The position numbers and the translations under genes are program-made. Positions 44,445-53,869 of a stretch of 64,000 bases of DNA are shown here, piece after piece; positions within the stretch are counted from its first letter, which is position 1; every line of letters starts with the position of its first letter. The stretch comes from Benincasa hispida. Its lineage: Eukaryota; Streptophyta; Magnoliopsida; Cucurbitales; Cucurbitaceae. The notes under the pieces are model-generated. The model saw nothing but the letters and a program-made list of their open reading frames with translations, was not told the origin of the DNA and searched no databases. Where the stretch lies: assembly GCF_009727055.1 (NCBI RefSeq), contig NC_052351.1, positions 54,641,888-54,705,887 of the forward strand, given 5' to 3'.

Positions 44445-45418
44445 CCTCTTAAAGAAATTTCATCCTCAAGATTTGCTCGGATTTACTAATAACTAAAGTT
44501 CCACAACATCCTTTGGTCGTAAAACTTTATAACCTTCTTATTCTTCTTCTTTTTACTACGCTTTCGCTGCGCTACTCTGATATTAAATTTGTTCATACTA
44601 AGTAATACTAGTATGTATGAACAACTTGGTCATAATAGTTCACTATATTTGTTACATCATCTGGTGACTCTTCCATTCTCCATTGAGTCATAGCATTTAC
44701 TTATTACCAGGGTGTCCTTTTTCCCTTTGCTAGCAATACCTATTCTTTTCCAGTTGTCATACCTTCAAATTACTTACTAGCTGTGAAACCACTATTTGTG
44801 TCAACTAGACTTCTCAACCTAATTGCGGGCACTCTTCTTCTTCTTAGGATGTCCCATCTATCCATACTTGGGAGAAGACATTCTTTCTGCTATAACATTT
44901 CCCAACTATGGCTTACCATACTGTATACATAAGGTTTTCTTAACTATACTAGTCTCTATCTCAGTCACAATTCGGACTTCGAGCTATCACCTGGAATATT
45001 AGCGGATCTGGACCTTTTCCTTTTTGCCTTATGCTGACCAATTTGTTCCTTATTTTTATACTCAACGTACCCCTGCTACATTTCAAGCTCACTGTTGCTC
45101 ATCTTTTTCCCTTCTCTTAGGATTAATCTGACTAGGACTTCCTCTAGATTACACCTTTTCCCTGAATTCACTAGAATAGACTTCACGTTTGCCACCAACC
45201 TCTGAGTAAACCTGCTAAACATTCTATTTCTAGTGAAAAGTCTATGTTTACCTACGTGACTCCCGACTTCCCTTCTCAAAGTCTTTCTTCCTGAGCCATT
45301 GAAACTTTCTCTTTCACTTACTGGAATCTCCGCTCTTTTGAATCTCAAAGCTTCTAAAGGAAGGGTTAGGGTTCCCGTTGTCTGTCTGCTTGCTCTTCTT
45401 GCCACTTCTACTTGACAT
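44445..45418 (-). pseudogene. gag: gag and internal remnant of element H
   Basis: On the minus strand an ATG at 45418-45416 opens MSSRSGKKSKQTDNGNPNP, matching the gag start of element I, and stops after about 35 codons. A shifted frame reads RNRMFSRFTQRLVANVKSI (about 45220). This corresponds to RVFNRITQILAASVGSI in I. A zinc-knuckle tail (GHPKKKKSA) lies near 44860. The sequence then runs into the polypurine tract at about 44452, so nearly all of pol is deleted. H could only have moved with help, or was deleted after insertion. Confidence 0.75.
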
Positions 45419-45454
45419 GTTCCTTTTACTTAGATAGTACACATACTAAGGACT

Positions 45455-46086
45455 GATAATGGGCAGAAATGCACGTTATTACAACACAAAGTTATAAAAC
45501 AATGAAGGATTACGGTAGTAAAAATATATAAAATTGCGTCCAAAAGCATTGTTTAAAACATTACGATCGCATGCATCAATCGCATTAAAGCAGCTAACTT
45601 GTGTATTTTGTGCAGAAAAATGAATTGACGCAAGGCAGAACTACGATCCAAGGAAATTAGCGTCCGAGCGCATAAGAGATTGCAACCGTAAGGCTATGCG
45701 ATCATATGCGTTCACGAAGATCTGCTCAAGAAGGTGGCTACATAGAGCCGGCGCATCAAAGTGAAAGCTTAATAAATCACAATGGGACAGAAAGCTAATG
45801 ATGGTCGAATCTGAATTTAGTTGACAAGTCGTTAACGACACACTATAGCAAGTACACTCAACTTTTTGGTTACAATTAATCGGCGCATCAGACAGAGAAT
45901 CATCCCATCAGTGCAATCATTTGAGAGAAAAAGCTTTTCATCCCGAAGCTCTATAAATACCAAAGGCCACCTACGTTAAAGGAGTTCGGAGAGTTCGGTT
46001 TTGCTATCCAGAATTTAGAATTCGTCTTCACCATATACATAGATTTTACATACTTAGAAGGTGGAGGCGAATGAAAGGAGAACACG
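45455..46086 (+). repeat. F 5' LTR, first part
   Basis: It starts TGATAATGGGCAGAAATGC, with the terminal hairpin preserved through wobble pairs. TATAAATA is at 45952-45959. It ends at AACACG where element C is inserted; ACACG (46082-46086) is the target duplication. Confidence 0.88.
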
Positions 46087-47919
46087 TGATAACTTGTAGA
46101 AATACAAGTTATTTATACTACTTTATCTAGATATTGCGGCCAAAAGAAAATAAATATGCGCCAATTGTATGAAAATTAGCTTCGAAATACAATAATTCTG
46201 AATTATCGCAATTACACCCACTAACATCATTAAGATGGAAGAAAAGGAGATTTCTACTCAGTTTTGCAGGAAACTAAGTCACCGTTTGTGATTAAGGCTC
46301 AAGACAAACTAACCAACGCATCTCTGTCACATTGCGCCCATCAATCAACAATGAAAAGATGATTAATGCAATGACGGTGAACAACCGATCCAAAACTGAC
46401 TTTCAACCGCATGTGGTAATAAAAACAACATCGCATGCGAACAACTGATCGAAAGATGCAACTAAGCAACGAAAACGCGAAGGATTATGACACGTGTACA
46501 ACTAACGATTCTGCAAATTTAACGGTCTGATTGCATAAAAGAAGGAATAATATCCTCCATCTTTAGAATTTCCATAACAACAAGTGGGGACCACAAGGTC
46601 GAAGTCAAAGATCTTCACCTATAAATACCCCATAGAATTCATAAAAGAAATATGTTACTTGATACGGGGCAAATTGATATTAGGTCATTAAGAGAAAGGC
46701 TGAGCTGAGTGTTAAATGGACGAAATCCGGGAAGAAGAATAGACAAGGCCGAGAGGTGAGTCTCAGTGTTAATCTACCAGTTCCTTGCCGCGAAGCTCTA
46801 TACTCAGATCCTTGCTACCGATTGAGCAAACCTGAGAGGGAAGCTCATCCTTCCACACGATCCACCCATTCCGGCAAGCAAATCTCCATCTAAATCGGTG
46901 CCGAGATGTCGGCGCTTGTTGGTATTTGTTTCTATCTCTTTTCATCATTGTATCTCATATTCTTTGCCTCTTTATTCATACCATGTATCAGACGCTAAAT
47001 AGATATATTGAATGTTTTGATCATTTTCATTACCACTTCTCTGTCTATTTTCATTCCTCCATTTATCGTTTTCTTCATGAAGTGTTCTTAATCCCCTGGT
47101 AGTTAATATGAATTAAACGAATACTTAATCTGTGTTAAAGAGATAATTGCATTTAACTAAGGCATGCTAGACAAAATCTTCACCTATGAGAGCAGAAGTG
47201 AAGATATCTTTTTTATCTATCGAGAGAGGTCAAAAGAATGCGTTAACTAGAGCGAGTAGTACTTTCAGACATGGAAGCGACCTTGCATTCATTACGTTCA
47301 TCTCTGTTTCACCACAGACATGTGGGAACACGACCGATCACTGAAAGGTGTACGCTAAGGGAAAAATGGAACCATGTTTATCACTTTAACGCAATTAAGG
47401 AACTTGCGATGTTTATATTAGTTATCTTTCTTTTTCTGTTTTGTACATAAGACTTGCTGTGACATTACATGATCTCTGTATAATCATCACAGCCAGCCTT
47501 GACCTAAGTATCTTGTATCATGAAGCTTGTATCTTGTACCATCTTAGCTTAGGTTTATTACACTTTATTTTATTATCGCATTTTACTACTTTACTTTACT
47601 TTAACGCATATTTTTAATACTTGCACTAATACCTTTATTAAATTGAAAACCTGGTTGCATGTATCATAAACATAACACAATAACCTCAAACAGTCCCTGT
47701 GTTCAACCTCGGATCACACCAAGAAACTTGCGGTGAAATTATACTTGGTTCCAATGCCAGGAAACTTGTGACAATGCACAACATACTACAAGAACATTAA
47801 GTAATAACGCATATCTAGAAGTAGTATTGCATGAGTTGAGTCAAGTCAAGTCATTATTGCATATCATGGGCTTGTATCTTGTGTGTGCATCATTGTATAT
47901 CTCAATTTTTTTTCCAACA
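46087..47919 (+). repeat. 5' LTR of element C (family 1)
   Basis: It starts TGATAACTTGTAG with the perfect GAAA-loop hairpin and ends TTTCCAACA. G-box GACACGTGTAC at about 46489, TATAAATAC at 46620, splice-donor-like AGGTGAGT at 46754-46761 and TCCCTGTGTTCAACCTCGG at about 47693. Confidence 0.93.
46489..46628 (+). promoter_or_regulatory. LTR promoter of element C
   Basis: CACGTG, a mutated MYB-type site (ACTAACGATTC), AAGTGGGGACCAC and TATAAATAC in the family order. Confidence 0.65.
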
Positions 47920-47988
47920 AGTTTATGGTGGCGTTTCTAGGGATTGGTTAACGGTTTATTGTTTGAATGTGTTTGTGGTATTTTGCAG
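46756..47988 (+). other. putative 5' leader intron of element C
   Basis: Donor AG/GTGAGT and acceptor TATTTTGCAG, the latter ending at 47988, 51 bases before the gag ATG. It would remove the primer site from the gag message. The donor is also present in the 3' LTR (54545), as expected for LTR sequence. Confidence 0.5.
47926..47943 (+). other. primer binding site of element C (decayed)
   Basis: TGGTGGCGTTTCTAGGGA lies after CAAGTTTA. It has five differences from the tRNA-Asp complement but stands in the exact family position. Confidence 0.7.
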
Positions 47989-48039
47989 GATAGATCTCAT
48001 TGTACTGGCTGTTCAACGCAGAGAGCAGTTTGACGGTTT

Positions 48040-48870
48040 ATGAGTACTGGTGCTGAACTAGAATTCGAAGCTGACCCTGAGATCAAGCGTACCTTTCACA
48101 CACGGGCACATCAGAATCGGATTAGGCGAAAGAAGGCTGCAAGCATGGCGGACAACAATGATAATGCGGTACCCGTAGTGAATCAAGGAGCTGTTCGACC
48201 AGCGCAAGATCCTGTTTTCCTTGCAGATGACCGCAACATTCCCATGAGGAATTATGCAGCACCCAATCTATATGATTTTTCGCCTGGGATTTCAAGGCCT
48301 ATTATCAAGGAGAACGCAAGGTTCAAAATTATGCCGGTCATGCTTTAGATGATCCAAAATGTCAGGTAATTTGGGGGTCTGCAAGGTGAAGACCCACAAG
48401 TCCACCTGACCAGATTTGTTGAAATGTGCAGCAACTTCTCTCTACCTGGCATAACCCCGGAGAGTATAAGACTATATTTGTTCCCTTACACCTTGAGGGA
48501 CGAGGCCAAGAATTCTAGAAGCTCAAGGTGGCAGATGAGGGAATCCTTCTTTTCACCAAAATTCAAATCAAGGACAGCCGGGACAGTCGCATCATCAGCA
48601 ACCTTCATCTTCTAACACTTCTGGAAGCTCTTTGGAGACCCTGCTGAAGCAATATATGGATAAAAACGACGCAGTGATGCAAGTGTAGGTGTCTTCGATT
48701 AGAAATTTGGAGATCTAGGTGGGCCAGCTGGCTTCCGAGCTGAGAAGTAGAGCACCAGGAATGTTGCTCAGCAATTCAGAAGCCCCGGGATCTACAAAAA
48801 AGGACAATGTCCCTGAGACATTGGGCAGGCAAGTAGGGCCGCCTGCGGAGATGTGGATTGCACTCATTTA
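48040..48870 (+). pseudogene. gag: gag of element C, with an internal deletion
   Basis: The start MSTGAELEFEADPEIKRTF is followed by RNIPMRNYAAPNLYDFSPGI, a stop at 48346-48348, then LPGITPESIRLYLFPYTLRDEAK. At about 48515 the reading jumps to SRSSRWQMRESFFSPKFKS. E's corresponding text (about 63315) shows that roughly 800 bp are missing here, including the FYNGLN and zinc-knuckle parts. The C-terminal SLETLLKQYMDKNDAVMQV and ASELRSRAPGMLLSNSEAPG remain, then the common pol-deletion junction at about 48806. Confidence 0.85.
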
Positions 48871-49783
48871 AGAAACGCATCTGTCGGTCCATATCTCACC
48901 ACTATGTTCAATGCTTTTTAAAATTCCTGTCTCTTTGAATTCTTGAATTTTGCCTTCACTTCTTATTTAATTCGTTCTTGACTTTATGAATTGAATTCTT
49001 CATTTATTTCCTTAGCATTATTTTCGTATAGTCTTTAATTCTTTATGTTTTTCTGTAATTAATGCATCGAGCTTTAAATGATGAATGATTGAGTAATAAA
49101 GAAAAATTTATTGCCGCAAGTCATAGCACTTGCGTTGATGAAAAAAATAATAAAATAAAAATAAAATAAAATCATATAATAAACAAGAAGTATGCAAGGC
49201 AATAATGGACGCATCTTGAACCAATAAGATACACTTTGCGTTCACCAACTCAACTGTATTAAGTTGAGGGGTGTGTTGTGCGCGTATATGTCCTTTGCCC
49301 GTCCTTAGCTAAATGCACTATGTTGAGGTATCGTCCAGAAATGTGTTTGGTTAAGGGGTGTGTTGCGGGGATATATGCGTTGTTGCCCGTCCTCTGCAAA
49401 GATGCATTTGTGTTGGTGAGCACATTGCGTTAATCTTTATCTTGCGTCCATTCGAATAAAATATTAAAAAAAATCTTTTTGTAATGTGGGGGAGTCCAAT
49501 CTTTTCGTATCTCAAAGCAATTATGATTCGGCAGACGAAAGGACATTTTTTTTGAAATTCCATAAATGAGGGAAGTCGAATGATGCGCCTTTTGAGTGTC
49601 TCGAGGCCTGTCGTCGCAAAAATTGCGTTGGGCCCACTACAGCCCAACCTATAAATAGGACCCTTCCTTCATTTTGACATTTTTACCTCATTGTTGCAAT
49701 CAGAAACCCTAGCCCCTTAGCATACAAACTTCCTTCTTCCTCAACATTTCAGCGTTTTACTAATTCTTCCAAGCTTAGCTTCC
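48871..49783 (+). other. post-gag spacer and pre-ORF3 region of element C
   Basis: It is noncoding and parallel to 31069-32025 of D. ATTTATTGCCGCAAGTCAT is at 49107, a GAGGGGTGTGTTG repeat at about 49266, and a second AGGGGTGTGTTGC at about 49354. The internal promoter block follows at 49625-49715. Confidence 0.75.
49625..49715 (+). promoter_or_regulatory. internal promoter of ORF3, element C
   Basis: CGTTGGGCCCACTACAG (about 49626), TATAAATAG (49650-49658) and AGAAACCCTAGCCCC (about 49702). The spacing to the ORF3 start is the same as in B and D (about 134 bp). Confidence 0.65.
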
Positions 49784-52595
49784 ACGGATGACCAAACTTC
49801 CTACCAATCTGCTTCACCATCCACCCCTGACCAAGTAGCCATGCGAGAGGCAGCATTTTTGGCTACCAGTCGCAGGCTTGACACCCAATCCCACACTGTC
49901 CCCAGACTCACCGGGAGAGCTCGGAGAAACCCCCTGGTTGTTAGACCTCCTCTATTCAAAAGGGGAGGAAGCACTGAAAGCATACCTGTTCCATCACCTG
50001 CCGTCTCATCTGAGAGTGAAAGGAAGAGACGCGATGATACGGAGGTGTTTGGCAACATTCTGAGTAACCTAGAACTAGGAAGTGGACTACTAGAGGCAGG
50101 GGTTGTAAATCAACCACTGTCTATGGAGGAGGAGACGGTGGTGGTGATGGAAAGAGTGGTGGTGGTGGCGGAGGCAGTGGTGATTGAAAAAGAAACAGAA
50201 AAGAAGAGGAAGAGATTGCGGTGGAGGAGGCCAAGGAGGCTGAAGTTGCGTTGGAGGAGGTTGTAGTAGAGGCGCAACCAGAAGTGGCCGAAGGAAAAAA
50301 GAAGAACAACAACAACAAAGGAAAGAAGGCTGGAAAGGCTGAATCTTCTCATCATCGCAAAGAGAGAAAGAACAAAGAGAAAAAGGATGATGATGAAGAT
50401 GAAGAGGCCAAGAAGGAAAGAAAGAAGAAGGAGAAGGAAGAAAATAAAATGCGCCGGCGTGAAGAAAGGTGCCTAAAAAGAGCAGAAGAAGAGATGCAAA
50501 GAGCTGTGAGCCTAGAGAAGGATGGAGAATCAACCTCCGTGAGGGAGGATAGGGGGAAATGACACAGTTGATTGAACCGGCGCAACCTGAAACAACGCAA
50601 ATGGTTGCGACCGATGAAGGAGAAGAAGCAGAAGGAACCCCCCTGATACGGCGTTGCAGGGAGAATGCACCGCAAAGGTCCACTATTGACCCTCAAAGAC
50701 TAATTATCGCATTGGAAGAAAAAGAAAGAAAAAGAAAAGAAGAGGAGAAGAAGCAAGAAAAGAAGGAAAGGGGAAGTCTCATTATCGCAAAGGGAAATAG
50801 ACGAAGAAGATTGAAATACGAAGAAATGCATAACAATAATGAGCTTACAAGACTTGAAGGGATACGGAAGCGCGAGGAGGAACAGTGTCTGTTGCTGGCC
50901 TCTGAGCAATTTGAAGAAGAATTTGAGAGGGAAGAACAAGAAGAAGAAGAAGAAGAGAAGGAAAAAGGAAGAAGAGGAAAGGAGATTGTTGGAAGAGAAG
51001 GAGAAAAAGCGCGAAGCTAATATCCGGCGCTTAATGAAGAAAAGGGCAAAGAACTCGCAGAGTGCGAGAAGAAGGAACAATGCAAAGAGCTGGAGAAGAA
51101 ACAAAGGAAAGCAGCCCACCTTGCATTGGCTAAGGAAAAAGGCAAGGCAATCGCGGAGAGTAGTGAGCCCACATCGGCCAGGAAGCATTCATAAAAAAGA
51201 TAGGAGAATGATGACATGTTGATTGAGATGGGCTTCTATCCTGCGCTGACACCACTACCTGACCTCATCACAAGTGTGATTGTGGAACATGGGTGGGACA
51301 CATTCTATCAGTGCCCATCAATTATTGTGCCTCAGGTAGTGCGGGACTTCTACCGCGGGTGTCTACATGGAAACAGGGATGCAGTGACCTTTAAAAGAGA
51401 AACAGTATCCTTCAGCGCAAGGGACATCAAAGAAATATATCAGATGAAGGACAACTCTGATGCACCAGGGAACAAAATTATTGATGATCCCACAGAGCAA
51501 CAAATGGAAGACACGCTGAGGGTATTAACGCAACTAGGCATGAGGTGGTCGATTTCGCTCAAAGGCATCTGCACCCTGGAGTCCAAGTCCTTGCTTTCGA
51601 AGGGAAGGCTCTGGGTTTACTGGTCAAAAAGTGGCTGATCCCAACAATGCATGACAGAACTATATCAAGGGATCGGGTCATGGCCGCATACTGCATCGCA
51701 CGCAGCATTCCTATCGATGTAGGGCAATTGATCGCAAGGCAGATCAAATTATTTGTGGGGCATATCCAAGGGCAGTACTTCTTCCCGTGGATCGTTTCAA
51801 GTCTATGCCTGTCTATAGGTGTAGGCGTTGATGAGGAGCCCATACCAGAAGTCCACGACCTCATCAACATCAAAATTGTGAGGATGCTTCTCAAAGATTC
51901 CCCACACTACCGCGAGCTGCCAGCAAAGAGGCCCGCGATCGATTTGAATGCGTCGCAAGAACCCAGGCCAAAAAGTCGATGCAGAGAAGATAAGGGAAAG
52001 AAAGGGTTCAAGAATCACCAGCGCAAGATCCAGAACCTGCGGACCCTTCCTTAGTCATTCGCCCTCCAAGTCCTCCTAGCCCACCCGCACAACCTTTTTC
52101 TCCACTACATGAACATTTTACCAATCTCCTCCTTGTCCCACCTCCCCACCTATTTACCCAACAGCCACCCTCACCAACATCATCATCACCGCAACCCCCC
52201 ATTCCACTGTCGCAAGTTGATGGCCCACACGATTTTGGTGAAGGCACCTCTGCCCAACCCCAAAACGATGCTGGCGAGACATCGCAGGCACAACCCTTCA
52301 TCACCTTCATGGCTGTAGAGTTAGCAGAAATGAAATCCCTCTTCTCTCAACAACAACAACTTTTCTCTCAACAATAACACTTCTTTAACCAAAATTTGAA
52401 GTGGTGATGGAGCATCTTGACGATATTCAACGCAATGCTGCCACATCAAGAGAGGTGCTGATCAACATGCAGCACAACATTTATAAGGTTCATATGTACC
52501 AAAGACTGATTGCGGAGCGTAATCAAGAGTACTTCAACTTTATCACTGCATATCATCATGGTCCAATGGTACCCCACATCCCTGGCAGCACTTAA
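49784..52595 (+). pseudogene. ORF3 of element C: K/E-rich coil plus PF20167-like domain
   Basis: The position of the D and B start codon reads ACG here (49784), so the next in-frame ATG is 49841 (MREAAFLATSRRL). RPPLFKRGGSTESIPVPSP follows, then acidic and Lys/Glu-rich segments (50200-51190) broken by several frameshifts. The domain part has MGFYPALTPLPDLITSVIVE, HGWDTF and IIVPQVVRDFYRGC, then KRETVSFSARDIKEIYQM. A frameshift near 51540-51560 separates this from LLVKKWLIPTMHDRTISRD and QYFFPWIVSSLCLSIGVGVD. The tail is Pro/Gln-rich and ends with an EHLDDIQRNAATSREVLI helix. The match to PF20167 is by recall of its pattern. Function unknown. Confidence 0.82.
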
Positions 52596-53869
52596 ATTTT
52601 GAAGAAGCTCCTCCTGCACCACCTCAAAATCCTCCTCCAGACCTGCCAGCCCCTCAGCAATAATCCTCCCATATTTTTTTTCTTCTATGCGACCATTATG
52701 TATTCTTTTCAATTCATTTATTCTTTAATTGAGTTAATCAAATTTCTTTGATTCTTGTATAGGCAAAATTTTGTATTGCGTTAATTTGTAATTAATTGTA
52801 TACTTTGTTAATATTGAATACAATGAGTACATATTCACTCCATTTTCCCCTGTGCTTTTTTTCTTTATCATCCTTTGTCAATATTTGTGATGTTCTTAAT
52901 CTTTTACTTTTGCATTCTTCATTGCGTTGCTATGATGTAATATATGTTTATACTTAGAAACATTTCCCATACTTTGTAAATTTTGACTAATACTTAGTTA
53001 ACTCTTAGTTTAGCAGTACTTTACCTTTTATCTTTCAAAGTTCTGCTCAAACTTTCTTTTTGAAAATTTTCTTCTAAGTGTTTGTCTAGTCTATCCAAAC
53101 AACGCAATGAGGACCTTGCTCATCTTTAAATTTGGGGGTGGGGAAGGTCTAAGCAGATAAGATCAAGAATATGCAGTATTTAAGAAAATACATTCATTTT
53201 TTGTAAAAAAAAAAAAAAAAAAAAAAAGGCAAAACTCCAATGTCAGCGCAAGGGAAAATCATTAAAAATATTCACAACCTGATAAGAGATTAGTTGTGAA
53301 AGGAGCCTGCTCGTAGTTGGATGTTCATATGACACCCGTAGGAGCAAGCCAAAACGAAGGTGGGTTTCCAAGATCAGCGTAGTATGAAAAGAAAAATGAA
53401 AAAGAAGAAAAAGAGATAATAATAATGAAAAAAAAAAGGCAAGAGACAACTCCTCTGAATATCATGAGTTAAAGTTGAAATTGGCACACAACCGTAGTTG
53501 GATGTTCGCATGACACCCGTGGGGACAGGCCAAAACGAAGAGTATAACCATGACCAACAGTCTCTAGTAAATAACGCAAAAGTTTTGACCACTGTATGTA
53601 GATATATCAAGTTGTTTTGACAAGAAGAGTTAAACATTCTATTTTGAAAAACTAGAAAAGCATCTTTGAGCATAATTTTTTTATATGGAAGAATAAAGTA
53701 GGGCTTGTTAAGAATTAGCAAGGATAGGAAGAAATTACGATGTTAAGAAATGTGCCTAAGTGTAACACTCGGAGCAACCAATTGACGCAAAAATATAGGA
53801 TAGGAATTGAGCTTTATTGCCTTGGTAGAAGATATGCTTGAGGACAAGCATATATCTAAATTAGGGGTG
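52596..53869 (+). other. 3' noncoding region of element C
   Basis: It contains AAATTTGGGGGTGGGGAAGG (about 53135), a run of 23 A (53205-53227), and two copies of a conserved block, CGTAGTTGGATGTTC then ATGACACCCGT then CCAAAACGAAG (53312-53360 and 53493-53540). A perfect hairpin ATATGCTTG, AGGA, CAAGCATAT is at 53832-53853, and the polypurine tract AAATTAGGGGTG at 53858-53869. Confidence 0.85.

Noticed and set aside
45641..45841. Repeated minus-strand ORF (also 58032-58274)
   Set aside because: It recurs because it lies in the two LTRs of F. There is no start context or domain, and the region is upstream promoter DNA.
49784..52595. ORF3 as a classical envelope gene
   Set aside because: No signal peptide, hydrophobic fusion peptide or membrane anchor is visible. 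Only its position matches the env-like ORF of Athila elements.
53205..53227. Poly(A) tail of a retroposed sequence
   Set aside because: The A-run lies inside the 3' region of C with element sequence on both sides and no target duplication. It is a simple repeat.
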